From contig CM055618.1 of assembly GCA_029379385.1 (NCBI GenBank), positions 15,105,071-15,169,070 on the forward strand: a DNA stretch of 64,000 nucleotides, read 5' to 3'. The position numbers were made by a program, and so were the translations under genes. Of the stretch, positions 31,081-44,375 are shown in pieces; within the stretch, counting starts at the first letter, position 1, and the number at the start of each line of letters is the position of its first letter. Origin of the DNA: Quillaja saponaria (Eukaryota; Streptophyta; Magnoliopsida; Fabales; Quillajaceae). The notes beneath the pieces are model-generated. The model saw nothing but the letters and a program-made list of their open reading frames with translations. It made no database searches and was not told the DNA's origin.

Positions 31081-31527
31081 AATCTGCATCCACCATGACT
31101 TCAATACCCCCATTTCAGTACTGATAGTGAGAAATGTCGGGCAAAATATACCTAGATCTCAGGAATATCCGATAAGCCAGCTAGTTGTCAATTATATATA
31201 TAGGGCCAAATTGCTACCTGTATCCTAGACAGAAAAGAAAGGACCAGTAACAGTGAACAAGCTCCGCAATGTCATTGATTACTGTAAATTCAAACCCCAC
31301 TCTAATGGGGTTCCAATAGAAACCATATCCCAGATGAAATAGTATGGAAATAGGCCTTAAATATCAAAAAGGAAACAAAGGAAATGAAAACATCAGAAGT
31401 CTTATTCCTAAAAGTATTTTCAAAGCAGACCAATATGATATTCACAACTTCATGTCGACACATTTCAAGCACAGAACTTCTAGGTTTTGATACTCATCAT
31501 CCACAGGCACACATTTATGCTGGCTGC

Positions 31528-34500
31528 TCATGCAAAGGCACCCTGAACCTTCTCCACATTTTCATTTTTCAGTTCTGATTGACACATCGGCTTCGACGGT
31601 ACCTGCAAAATGCCAGCAATATTATAAAGAAGTGGAACTATGTGCCCGAGGTTTAGCAAGGGGCAAACTCAAATTATATAATTTGTGAAGAAAATTGTTC
31701 CTGTGCAGTAAATCAAAGATTCCCTTTGTCACTTTACAAAAAGGTGAATTTAGAAACAGTTACAAATGCAACAATTGCCCAGACAAAGAAAGAACACCAG
31801 CGACCCAGCAGACAGAAAGGTTAACATGCAAACCACTCAAAAAATCTTATGGTATAGAACAACAGCACAAGCTACAGGCAGTGTAGACCTCAACTGAATC
31901 ACATCTAGGTTCAGTATAAGAATGGGTCATGAATTAGGACCCACAGTCTTTCACCCATCAAAATTGGGCCGTCCACATAGCATAGCCCTAGAATAATACC
32001 AAAACCCTATAGAAATCAAAATACTCAAACCAAATCTAGAATAATAAAAAATCCTACTATCCACCCAATGTCCTAATCATTATAAATCCTGAACCAATAA
32101 CGATCATAATTACAATAAATTAGGAAAAAGAAAACTAAATTGGGGTATCTCTCAGACCACACATCTGATATAATCCAATTTTAATGCACATACTCGAGTA
32201 GTTGCTTAAAGTATGTTAACATCAAAAAATATATTTAATACCAATAACTGCTTAACAGATGACCACATAAAGATTAGGAAACTGGCCGAATCATGAAAAA
32301 TGAAAATATGTATCATACCTTGCACTGAAGCTTTGTTATTGTAGATCTCAACAGGGTATCTCCAACTATCAATCTCAATTTCTTGACAAAATCATCCCTT
32401 CCTATCTTCTTCGCCTGATGAAGGAGGCAGAAAAACAGGAATGATATTTAAGAGAGATTTCAATTAAAACTGAAAGATAAGGGCAAGTGCAAAGTTACGG
32501 AAACGCACCCTGAATTGTTCATAATGTGCATTAATTAGGTCCATCTCTGTAGAAGGAACTTTGTTTGAGATAGCAGCAAACAACATGGGGAAAGGCATCC
32601 AGGGAGACTTAGGAGCTCTTGGAGTGCTAGCAGCAAGGCTAGCAGTATTCTCCTTTGATCTCCCTTTATCTAGAAAGGGTTGACTAACACTTCCCTAAGA
32701 AATAACACATTGACACAGCAAATGTTAAAACTGGAATAACAACAATCAAATGTTTTACAAGGTCCTAAAACTGTCTTCCTTTTTCATTAAACCTATTTTT
32801 TTATTAAAAAGAAGAAAAGCTCCTAAAATTGTCACCATTTATATCCCAACAAGAACTCCCAACTGTCCACGTGATCAGTTTGAGTTCTAACTTCTAAACT
32901 TTAAGAAAGGAATCAACATACTCTATATCTAAACCAACTTTCCAGTGATTCAAAGAAACAAAAAATGCATCAAATGGAAGAGAATGACATATTTCACACA
33001 TCACATTAAATAAAAGATATATAAGAATGGCACAAATATAAATAGTGTAAAACTAGGAAATAAGAAATAAATGAACTGAAAAAAAAAAAAGCAGAGAAAT
33101 AAGGACAAGACAATAAATTAGGCTGTGCAAGGCTGGACAATTACAAGAATTCCTACATGTCAGACCAACTATACATGTAGATATGTATGTATTTTAACAT
33201 CTCCAAGATAAGATACGTGACATGATAAGTATGAGCCTTATGACAAGTGATGCCTTTTTCTGGAAGATTAAGGCATCTGTCAAGAAACACAATATGAAGT
33301 AAGGGTGCCTTACTTCTCTATAAGGACAGATCATATAGATTTCTTCACAAAATAAGCAAGAGAGCTAAAAAAAAAAGGTATTAAGATTATGCAATAAGCA
33401 GGAATCAGGAAGTAGACAAGCGCTGGGACAGTGCCAATCACAGATAACGAGAGAAACATATAACTTTGAGAACTGCGCAAAGCATCTGAGAATACATAGT
33501 AACTTACCATGTCTATAATGGAAGACTCTGACTGTAAATGGCCCTTAGGCCCTTGGCAAGCTACAGTAACCCCAGAAACATTATACTTGCTTTCACTCCC
33601 AACCAGATTCCCTGTAGGAACAACACCGCATGCTAGTGATCAAGTACTAAAAATTTTCAACAAAAGGACTAATAGCATTCATACAGCATTTGGCAGAAGA
33701 GACGGCTTGACATTTCATTGAACCATAGTAGGAGTGATGAGCCTGATTACACATCTCAAGGAAGCCCAACCAAGAGGAGATATCTACGATCAACCAAAGC
33801 CCTGTTTCCTAAACCTAACAAGTTTAAACTTTTTCCATCCATATTGAAAGCAATTGAGCTGTCAAGTTGACTTCGACTACTTACAGTCTGGCGGAGTAAG
33901 TTAAGTACCAAGCATATCATACAAAAGTTCACAAGTCCTTATCAATCTCAGGAAGATATAAAGTAATAGCAAACACAAAAGAGAACTTCAAAGGAATAAT
34001 ATATCACCTTCAGCATCAGAAGGGATCTTGAAACTAACGACAAATTCTGGACAGATGTGGGTGTTCATATTCATGTTCCATATTATATAGATTCTCGGAC
34101 TTTGAAGGTCATCCACCCCACTATCATAGTCGTTACTACTAGGAAGAGATTGCCTAGTGCCACGATGAAGAAGCTCCATGTTCCCCAATATGACACGACA
34201 AAACACCATGTACCGTACCCCATTTTCGTCAACATCACAATAACTTGCACTGTAACAGAGCCAAATCCTTCTCTAAGCATGTTAACAAAATAATCTAGAA
34301 TATGATTAGCAATGACAAAGGAGACAATTGAGACAAACTACCATAAGTAGAAAAATATGAGTCACTGCTACTAAAAAAGAAGGACCATTTCCCCATAGGT
34401 AACAAAACAATATCACAATAATATCCCACCAATATATACCTCAAGGAAACAAATAATAACTAGAGATTTTTCAAACAACCACATGCTAAATCTGAAACCA

Positions 34501-36100
34501 ATAGTGGAGCCACACAGAGAAGGAAGCACCCAAAAAATGATGAAAGATAAATCCCGGCATCAACTGCAAACCTGTCCATTTGCCAGTTGGACCAGAAAAA
34601 ACCATGGACAAACTCTGAACTCGCAACTAAGTTGACATCCACCAGGAAAAACAGGCAGACTTGCAGAACAGGATGTCACCTCTGCCAATAAGAGACCAAA
34701 TCTGCCTTCTCTTATAGTACAAAGTTTTGAAAGCACAATTGTACCAAATTGGCAGTATAGAACATAGCAGATATGCTGCCAATAGGACAGGTGAACCCAT
34801 CCACTTCTATTAAATTGGCTATCTTTAAGATAATAAATTCATCTTATGAAAAATCTAGGAGAAATTTAAAAGACAAAGAACCAAGTATAGATCAGACAAG
34901 ATTTCATGGTTCTTAAATGAGGAATCTAAAAATATGCCAAGTATTTGACTTGGTCAAAGAAGAAAAATCAAACCTGGTGTTAGCACAGTCAGCAGCTGCA
35001 AGATGAACACCAACACCATATGTGGACTTAATTTTAGACGGTCCACAATGCCCAAGCCCAAATTTCATGATGGTATTGAGTTCTCCTTTAGAAGAGGCAA
35101 GCCAACCATATCGAACATTTGGATCCCCACGGCATTTCTTTGTAATTTCAACCTGCTTCTGGAAAAGCTCAAGTCGAGCTTGCATGGAATCACTTGAACA
35201 GTGATAAATCCCAACTAAGTTTGCACTACCAACAGATTTCATTCCATTAATAAACACTTTCTGTACAGTATCCAAATCCAACTTTCCATCTACAGCTTTA
35301 GTATTAGAGTTAAAACCCATTTCCAGAGTTTGCTTAATAGATTCATCAGTTTTGGTGTTGGGCATCTTATTTGAACTATCCTCAACTTCTACAATAAATT
35401 GATTGTTAGCAGGTTTTCCACCAATTTGTATATACTTAACATGAGCATCAGATTCCGCGCTACATTCCTTCAGATTAGATTGATCAACTTCATTAATTTC
35501 AATTTCCAAATGCAATTTTATCTCATTGGACCCAGAAGGATCCTCAAACAAGGACTGCTGATCTTTCCCAATTCCTTGCCATAAATCATAAGGGCCATCA
35601 TCATCAACAGAAAATACTTCAGGAAAGAAGCAGCCACCTGCCTCATCAATCCAAGCAATAGGTTTCTGCGAACCTGTTTCCAAGTCCATTTGATACATGT
35701 GCAAAAAATCTAGCACAAGATGACGGCCATTGAACTCCACCTCCACAGCTGCTTTCTTTACGCCAAGATCTTTCCTAACCAATTCAACAACGTCTGTAGG
35801 AAAGTTCATCCATTCACCATTCTGATAAAACATCAAGCGTTCTGGCCTCCCAGTTTTTTTATAATTTGAATAACATCTAAGTAAAGTTTTTTTTAATTGA
35901 GTCCCAGAGTTCACAAGCTTGCTTTTGCTCTGAGCCAATTTCCTTCTCTTGCCAAGCTTCTGTGATGGTGAAAACAAGAACGGCCACTGTTGTGACATTG
36001 TGCGGGAGGCTCCATTTAAATATGCAGCACATCGGGCGGCCCGCTTCCGCTTCGAATTGAGCACAACTCTATCCGATGCCTTGGCGATATTTGCTTCCAT
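31528..36100 (-). CDS. RCD1: RCD1-type WWE / PARP-like / RST stress regulator
   Basis: Coding exons on the minus strand: 36100-34974, 34249-34008, 33611-33508, 32694-32509, 32414-32319 and 31602-31528, giving 609 aa. The N-terminus has basic clusters (SKRKR at about 16-20, GKRRK at about 50-54) fitting nuclear import. A WWE domain lies at about 75-160 ([25 protein letters not shown]). The PARP-like domain lies at about 280-455 ([36 protein letters not shown]). The RST domain is at about 515-585 ([16 protein letters not shown] and [20 protein letters not shown]). RCD1 binds transcription factors such as DREB2A through RST and tunes oxidative-stress, ozone and salt responses. The PARP-like fold is described as catalytically inactive in Arabidopsis. 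The start follows the conserved MEA N-terminus. Confidence 0.96.
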
Positions 36101-37440
36101 TTTTATCTACTAGAGCAATATCTATCAGTAACTTTAATTCTAGAAACTCAAATACAATTGCCAACAACTCTAGCCTTCGTGTAGCTTTAAAGGAGCTGTG
36201 ATATTGAGGGTGTCACGAAAGATGATTGGCAATCCCTGGACATGAAAAGTAGTCAAAATATTTACATAAAAAATAAAATCATGCACTGATAAAAAAATTG
36301 GCATAACTAAATGGAGGCCTTGAGCAAACAACGGATTCACCCCATAGGCAACTATGAAGCAAACAAACTTCAATCGAGGTAAAGCACATGATGCACGTGT
36401 CTAGTACACATGATGCACCATAGTCCACCATCCTCGACCGTTGTAGGAAGGTAAATTGATAATCTGACATATACATGGCATCAATCAAATTACTTGTCTG
36501 AATTACATGCTGGACCAAAAGATTCCTCAATGGAAACAGTAATGCAAACATAACGTCCAACAAGAAAATGCATCTCCCAATCAGGAAACCACTGTTTGAC
36601 AATATTATTATAAACAAATAACACTTACCGGGCACTGCAGTTTGCTTCCATCCTGTACATGCTTCTCTTCTCTAAGACCTCAATACAATTAACAGAAGAA
36701 AATGCTACTTCCTTATTTACTCTACAGTCTGAAACAGCTCTGCTCCTGATGATAGTATTAGAATTTAATAGAAGAATTGAAAACCTTTATTACAGCAACA
36801 TCTGATAACATAAGTTTCTTCATCACATAACACAAAACTTACTCCCAATTTGCTGTATAATTAAAAAAAAAAAAAGTAGTTTTGACCGCACCAGCTTCTC
36901 AGTGCAAAGATCTACTTTGACATAGAAATAATATATTCTTAAAAATTGAAGCTTTATTATCCTGGATATTTCCCAGAAACCAAACAGATCCAAAGCTTGT
37001 AAATACGAAATAACATCTATACACCAACCAAATTAAACAAAAATAATATTCATAACCTAATCTGCTTTAGTCTCAACTGCATGAATAATCATTAGAAAAA
37101 GAACCCCAAAATTGATATAAAACAACATCAACAAATTAAAATGAAAATCAATCCCGATCTATCGAAATCGGTTCCAAATTGATAAATCAGACCTAGGGTT
37201 TCATTTAAAGCATGAAAGTTACAAATTCAAAACCTTAGAACAAAAATCCAAACCCCCCGAAAAATCGTGAAAAAACAAGACTTTAGGGTTCCAGTAGAAA
37301 TTGATAGAAAAAAACAATTACCTGGGAATACATAAACCATAAAGTTACCTCTACTTTCGATTATTTTTTGTGCATATAGGGGCATCGGTTTCCAGGAGAA
37401 AGGGTTATGCGAGGCCGTGTTTGGACGAAAACCCTAAACT
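36101..37440 (-). promoter_or_regulatory. RCD1 5' UTR with probable introns
   Basis: Upstream of the ATG the minus strand has a good acceptor (tgtccag before 36235), so a leader exon at 36235-36101 is likely. A donor (cccag then gtaattg, at about 37321) and another gtaagt at about 36628 suggest one or two further leader exons. Arabidopsis RCD1 also has an interrupted leader, as I recall. Exact structure needs transcripts. Confidence 0.45.
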
Positions 37441-38776
37441 CGAGAAAACGGAGGCGGGGATGGGAGGATGTACGACGTCGTTAATAAGGGTGACTAGAAG
37501 TCGGCGGTCTAAACCTGGCCTCTTTCTCATTGTGTGTCTATTTTGCTTGGACGAAAAGCAAGGCTAAGCACGGCCCACCATCAATGATTCAAAGCAATGA
37601 TAGTGTCACCTACTAAAACATGTTACTACCTCACCACTTCAATTTGATTGGACGAAGCATGCGTTGAGTTAAGTTGTACTATGTAACCGCGAGTTGTGAT
37701 TGGTAGGAACAGGCGGTGGGATGGGGTAAGGTGAGAAAGGGGTTTCCACTCAAAATCTTCTAATTTAACCTCTTTTTTTCTTTTTATTTAATCATATAAC
37801 ATAAATTAATTGATTAATTTAAAAAGTTACATGATATAATCATTTTAAATAATTTTTTCTTCATTTATGTGATTATTGATAAAACAGAAAAAATAAATTT
37901 GACAAAATTAGGTCACTTGTTTTCATAAAATATTATATATATATATTTTTTTTTTTCCTTAAAAGTCTCTAGGTCAATTTTGTCCTTCAATTTGTAAAGC
38001 TTTTTTACAATATTTTTTCATTAGCTATTTTTGCTACCTCACATCACATTATAAATAGGTGTGTTACTTTATAAACAACCAGTGCCCTTAGTCTACTTGG
38101 ATACTTAATACTTAATTGAAGTAGACCCCTTGGTCTTAACCCACTGCGCTAGCAAAATGGTAATTACCATGAGATTCTATCAAGACAAGAAGTATGCTAA
38201 TCTTTCTAAAAAGAATTGATTGCCAAAACCTAAAATCTTATAATTAATCATAAGCTCATACACTTGGAGTGATCATGCTAAACTTGAATCTGATTAGATT
38301 TTTCTTTTTCTTCAATGGAAGGCCAACTAGGTCTTGAACAAAACAAAAGAAGATAACCCTTTCATTTTCCATAAATTAGAGTGCAAACAGTTTAAACTTC
38401 AGAGATGACTATTAGAAAAAATGTGTCTACAAAAGACATGTTATTGCTACCAGTATCCACTAGAGCAAGGATAAATATACTCCTATATTTAGGTATAACT
38501 TCACCAGAGTCCACATAAACTGTGGGAGAATGATAAAAGGAGTTATATACCACAAAAAAGGAGTACTCAACCATGGTTGCCAGATTTACAAGAATATTTG
38601 CCCCACAGAATAAGTGTTTTTGCTGTGGCAATCCCTAAAGTTACAACAGGGCATCAGCATTGTTTTGATTTCCACATGCTGCAAGTTCTACATGTAATAG
38701 TTACATGATACACTTGTATAATGACAGTAATACAACCCTAACCCTTTTGTCTCCTGTAGATGCCGTAGGGCGATAT
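37440..38776. other. Spacer: RCD1 promoter side and 3' end of the SMN-like gene
   Basis: No gene is supported. The left part should hold the RCD1 promoter (minus-strand gene) and the right part the 3' UTR of the SMN-like gene. AT-rich runs lie at about 37935-37960. A 79-codon minus-strand frame at 38392-38631 has no recognisable motif and lies in the presumed 3' UTR. Confidence 0.5.
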
Positions 38777-41700
38777 TTAGCTGCGTCTTTCACTAGCAAT
38801 GGACTGCACGACGAGATACCTATTGTCAAAAAACCAGGTTTAGTACTTGATAGAGTCTAAATGGAAAATTACAAATTGATTTTATCCAACAGATATTGCA
38901 TCAGATACTGATAGCAAAACAGTTAGTCCATCAAGAACAACAGCTATTCGATGGCATTTGGATCAATTATCAATAACATGTAACAACAGCCAGCACACAA
39001 AAATTTCACATGCTATTCATTAGAAAATCATCATTTTTGTTATTGATATATTTTGGGTAGGAGAAGTACTAATTGTTATAGGGTTTTTCTAACGAGTGCC
39101 CTAGCGGCACTTATTAATATGCAGTAAATATAGCATTCAGAATTTGAAACATTCTATATGAAGTAACTCATTAATTACATCAGACTGAAATCAAATCATG
39201 GTCAATCAGTACAATAAATGCTAAAAAATTCTAGATTTACTATCTTAACAAGTGCCCTAAGGGCACTCTTTAGACAAAACCGATCATTATGATTTAGGTA
39301 TGAAGACTATATTGACTTCATCATTATAAGACTTCTCAAAGTACTTACTTGCCAGTGTAGAAGCCAGCAGAATACCAAGCATTTAAAACAGCAGTAAGGT
39401 CAGTATCAGAGCCAGGACAATGAGCCGTTTCCTGTTTCTCTTTCTCTGCATTTCAAGGAGAAAAACATACTTCATTGTAAGACTATTTCTAAATTGTGTT
39501 ACATTAAAAGCAACATAAGTAAAGTGAAGTCATTGAAACACAATGGTACATAACTGCATTTGGAAGGATGGGGAGGAGTCAAGCACTTTGTTCTTCTAAT
39601 CAACCAAAAAAAGGAGAAGAATAATGTGCACAAGAACTAACAATTTAAGGAAAAAATACAGGGAAATATGACGACAAAATTATATTCACCTTAAGTGCGA
39701 AACCCCTAGAACAAGTTAGTTTAATATCCATGTGTTCAATGCATCACATAACAGCAGAAAGGCAGTAACAGATTACACGTGAATCAAGAACCTTTCAGTT
39801 ACATGATTTAACAATAACATAAAAAATTGTTTGCAGGGTAGAGCAAATAATGGCACATGAATATAACAACACAAGCATGATCTATTTGGTTGATCAACCG
39901 AACACACCATTAAAGCAGAAAACACATCTAAACAACCAAAAAGGCTAAAAGACTTTAACTTATCAAGGACCGATGGAGCCGTTAAATCAAGTAAATCATC
40001 CAATAGGTCATATTCATGAGCATTGAGAAAGTCCAGTATATACACTCCAAAAAGGAGGGCTTACAAGTCATCTGTCGTAAAGTCACCTATCACATAAGTG
40101 CACCTTACTATTCAACTAATAAATAATAGCTTATAGCCAGTAACATATTCACACAAATTCTACTTCTTAAGTTCAATGCTTACCTTCATCTATATTCGAA
40201 TCACTGGAAATTTGTGTCCTAATGGTAGACAATGCCTTCTCTGCAGCTCCCATTGCTGTTTTGGCAATTTTGCCATCTTCATAAGTACATGAATTTGCAG
40301 GAACCATTGTACCAGAAGGATCACTAGGTTTACCAACACATGTTCTACCCAAAGGAAAACTAGTACATGATGTGCAAGGAGCCAGACAAGACTGACAAAC
40401 ATATGGACTACATGAACAGATTATATTTGGATGAGAAACTTGGCATGGTTGGACTAAATTCTCCCGTGAATTAGACCACTGCACATCAGCATTAGAACTA
40501 CCAGCTGGATACTGTTTATTCCAATCACCAAACTGATTGAGTTGCTCCAAAGTTTTTTACCTCTTCTCCTCAAGCTCATAATAGTGGCTGAGCAATTGGT
40601 TATAATCTCCATCTTGGGGATATGGATAGCCTTTTAGTGCATCTTGCAGACCTTGTATGTGTATACCGTTTGATGCATCTAGTAAAGGATCGGATCTGTG
40701 TGAATCTGCATAATGGTTCTCTTTAAGTGGTGAAACATTAGTAGTCTCTCCCACTTCTGGTGCAGCAGTTGATGCATAATTACTTTTCACATCAGCATCC
40801 CTGTATTCCATAAAACACAAGATATGATGAAAAATATGAAAAAGAAACTATAACTCAAAAAATACCAAAACAGAAAAATGACAACTTCCAATAACATATA
40901 CTAGAAATTAAAAATCTAGCATTTGAGCTAATCTAGTCTGCTCCATATCAGCAACTACCGATGTTTTCCCAATAATAATAGTTGTTTGCTAATTCAGGAC
41001 CATAGTCCTTTTTTCCAGATAAATATGAATAAACTCCCACATTTACCACCCAACTAATGAAAGTTTTACTTTTTTACATATAAACTAAAATGATAAGACA
41101 TGTATGAGATTTAAACTTCCAAGTTGACAGTTAATTGATTAGTGACTCTCCTTCGAGAATTCTACCTTCAGTGAATTGTCTCAAAAGTCAAAAGCAAGCA
41201 AACACTATTGTTTCTGATACTACAGGAAATGAAGAAATATATAAAGTGAAGTGCTAACTTGCACTTTTTCTGTCCATATCAGAAAGTATTCTCAAAGTGT
41301 AAAACTTAAATCTTTTACTTTAGCAGTAACATATAAATGATGAAATGAGGAAAGCATTGATCCAGTTACACGCTAACCTTCTAGATGCAAGATCCTCGGT
41401 ATAATTATTTGGGTCATCTTTTCCACAGCTGCCAATAACTTTTCCTCCCTCAAGAGAACTATCTTGGGCTTTCTTTCTATGCATTATCTGGAGCAGTTAA
41501 AGGAAAAAAAAAAAATAGAAAAAAAATGCTATAATATCACAAGAACTAAACTGAAATCAAAACTCAACACAATATAAATATGCATATAACCAAACATCAA
41601 ATGTTATGCACATACAAATTCATAAAATAATATTCCTCATAACAAATATAATACTTAAAAAGAAAAGGCTATGGTTTTAAATATTCTCAATTTTCAATTA

Positions 41701-42049
41701 ACAGAATCTACAGCAGGCAAACACACATACCTAATTTGTTAATATGCAACTTCTACATTCTCGTAATTAATACATACTACATTGGAAGCAAGCACTTATA
41801 CCAATGATTTCCAACAACTTCAAACCTTAATCTGACACAAAATTATGCCAAACTCCAATCACATGGTAAAGTTGAAAACAAAACCATTTCATGGGTATGT
41901 TTTGGAGTTGTGGTAATTGAGTGTACATGTGCAAAGGCAGCAGAAACATGTATGAAGATATAGAAAGCAGAGATCTTATAGTTGGAGATAGCATCCTCGA
42001 AGGCGTTGATGAGAGCAGAATCGTCCAACAAATCACCTTCCTTCCCCAT
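38777..42049 (-). pseudogene. SMN-like (survival of motor neuron) gene with in-frame stop
   Basis: Minus-strand exons: 42049-41975 (or to 41948), 41487-41378, 40800-40184, 39445-39349 and 38819-38777. The N-terminus LDDSALINAFEDAISNYK parallels the Gemin2-binding segment of SMN (WDD.ALI.A.D.A). The C-terminus LNAWYSAGFYTGKYL matches the SMN YG box that drives self-association. No Tudor domain lies between; the middle is Cys-rich and low-complexity. SMN assembles Sm rings on spliceosomal snRNAs. Breaks: TAA at 40559-40557 interrupts an otherwise open 617-base exon, directly after ELEEKR, so translation would stop after about 142 residues and lose the YG box. The frame after the TAA continues with good motifs. 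There is also no GT directly after the expected exon 1 end; an in-frame GT donor exists 27 bases downstream. It could be a recent pseudogene, a sequencing error, or a gene using an alternative splice. Confidence 0.72.
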
Positions 42050-42740
42050 TGTTGTTTCGGTGGAAATAGAGCATACAAGTTCACAAAACCTTTTTCCGTT
42101 TCCACAAAACCCTTCCCCTCCTTCCCTCTTTTTTTCTTTTCTCCTTTTTATTCTCGGTTTTTCAAAAGAAATATTTACATTAGAGCATTTTTATATGGCA
42201 ATTGCAACCCAGCAACACATCTTGTTAGTTTTTTGAAAACGTACATACTTAAATGCCCTCCTCGTTCAATAATCACAATCCAATCAAAAATAATTTTTCA
42301 CCTTTTATTATTTATATGAATAAATAATATTAATACAACACGTTCGGGTCGCAAACTTTATTTACAATAGATGACGAAAATAAATTATCTAAATCTATTA
42401 ACTGTAATTTATTTTACATGATACCAAGTTTAAGTCTCTTCATTTTCAAACAAATAAAGGAAGAGAGAAATGGAAAGGTGTTCTAGAGCAAAGAGCAAAT
42501 AAGAGAATTGCAGAAGAGAGTCGGAATTTTTTGACTATTGGGCATATAAAATTAGAAGCTTTATATTTTAGCCAGTTTATATTTTTAAAAATAAATAAGT
42601 TGTGTTTTCAATTAATTTTAAATGTGTAAATAACTATTACCTTTTTATATTTATTAACATAAAAATGACATGGCATGAATTTCATAAGAACACCAAAATG
42701 TAAAAGACATGTAATTAGTTTTGGATTAACTTACAATACA
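42050..42740. other. Upstream region of the SMN-like gene
   Basis: Presumed promoter side of the minus-strand SMN-like gene, with pyrimidine-rich sequence at 42105-42160. Beyond this it is AT-rich sequence without a gene. Confidence 0.4.
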
Positions 42741-42744
42741 AAGA

Positions 42745-43740
42745 GATCTCATAATAAATTGCTAACATTTCTATCAATTTATTTGTTGGCAGACATATTA
42801 AATAGTTTGTTTTTATGACAATTGTAAATAGATGTTTCTTAATAAATCATAAGTTGCATTGTTGATATGTGACAATTTTTATTTTATAGTGGGCTTTTTA
42901 TATTTTCTCAACATTTAATGATAATATTTATGATTTATATGTTAGAAGATATTTCAAGTAAATTGGTATAATTTTAAGGATGTGTATAAATATATTAATT
43001 TGCACTTCTATTTGATATTTCATAGTTAATTGGCAAGTATTTAGACGATTTATGTTTTAATAACTATTTAACTGTAAATCGGTATATTTTTTGACGATTA
43101 TTGTACTTTTGTTGGTTTTTGGTCCATTTTTATCTTGGTAGGATCTAAAATAAATCTCAAATGTTATCAATGATGGAAGACATCTAAGAAATTCGTAACA
43201 TTTAGATCAATTTGTTTGTTGGCAAACATATTAAATAATTGTGTTTGTGACAATTGCAAATAGATATTTCTTAAGACATACTATATATATTAGTAGACAT
43301 CTTACATCAAATTATCGATATTTGTCTTCTTTTTTTATAATATATAAGTATTACATTCAAGTCTATTGTCTTTGGCAATGCTTATATCGATTTGTTTGTG
43401 GATAAGTCATTTTATAGTGAATTGTTATATCTGTAGGCTATTTATTTGTGGGTTAAACATTACATATCTGTTAATGTTACACAATAAATTGATTCAAAGT
43501 TTTGACAATTGTCAGTAGACATTTCACAATAATCGGCATTATTATTATTATTCAATTTTCTGTTTGTAAACATTTAAAATAAATGTCAACGCTATTGGTA
43601 GTAGAAGAAATTTCATAATAAATTGTTAATATTTCTATCAATTTATTTGTTGTCAACATATATTTAATAGTTTGTGTTTCTGACAATTGCAAATAAGTAT
43701 TTAGTAATAAATATTTTATGTTACTATACACTTCATATTA
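42745..43740. repeat. Diverged tandem repeat, period about 430 bp
   Basis: A phrase like attgctaacatttctatc then aatttatttgttggc, followed by aaatagtttg and tgacaattg(t/c)aaata, recurs at about 42760, 43190 and 43625. The spacing is about 426-436 bp. Copies have drifted, so this is an old duplication. No coding content. Confidence 0.6.
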
Positions 43741-43784
43741 AATTATTGACGTGTCGTTTTGGATGTTACTGGATAAGACTATGA

Positions 43785-43808
43785 TCCCTCGAAACCTCCT
43801 TCGAGGGA
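43785..43808. other. Perfect 9-bp stem hairpin
   Basis: tccctcgaa pairs exactly with ttcgaggga across a 6-base loop. It sits between the two tandem arrays. No T run follows that would suggest a Pol III stop. Confidence 0.45.
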
Positions 43809-43955
43809 AACTGTATTACAGGGAGAATAACATGCACAGGAATTTAGTTATACCTCAGAAACTCACCTTTTCGAATGAGGGAGACTAACCCTAAAAATTG
43901 TTACAATGATCAAGTGCTCCAGATGTTGCCAATATCATAGACAGTTTATATAAGC

Positions 43956-44362
43956 AGTTCATGGGGAGATAGCTATTTTGATATGAGACCTGTAACATGA
44001 GTGCAGTAGTATCACATTGAACTCTATTGAGTGCAGCAATTCAAGGGGGAGACAATAACTACTTTGATATGAGACCTGTAAAATTAATGCAGTATCACAC
44101 TGAAATCTATTGGTGGCAGCAATTCAAGGGGGGAGACAATAGCTATTTTGATACAAGACCCTGTAAAATGAGTGCAGTATCACATTGAACTCTATTGAAT
44201 GCAGCAATTCAAGGGGGAACAGTAGCTATTTTGATATGAGACCCTGTAAAATGAGTGCACTATCACATTGAACTCTATTGAATGCAGCAATTCAAGGGGG
44301 AACAGTAGCTATTTTGATATGAGACCCTGTAAAATGAATGCACTATCACATTGAACTCTATT
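43956..44362. repeat. Tandem repeat, 83-85 bp period, about five copies
   Basis: gcagcaattcaag begins at 44033, 44116, 44201 and 44284, with a diverged first copy at about 43956 (gcagttcatgg). Each unit contains gctattttgatatgagacc and tgtaaaatgagtgca. The array stops 14 bases before the stop codon of the minus-strand plastid gene ending at 44376, so it forms that gene's immediate 3' UTR. Confidence 0.9.
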
Positions 44363-44375
44363 CATCAAATTTTAA

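Noticed and set aside
44023..44043. Resemblance of attgagtgcagcaattcaa to miR397 (about 12 matching bases)
   Set aside because: It lies inside a tandem repeat, the match is partial, and no star-strand partner or precursor hairpin is present.
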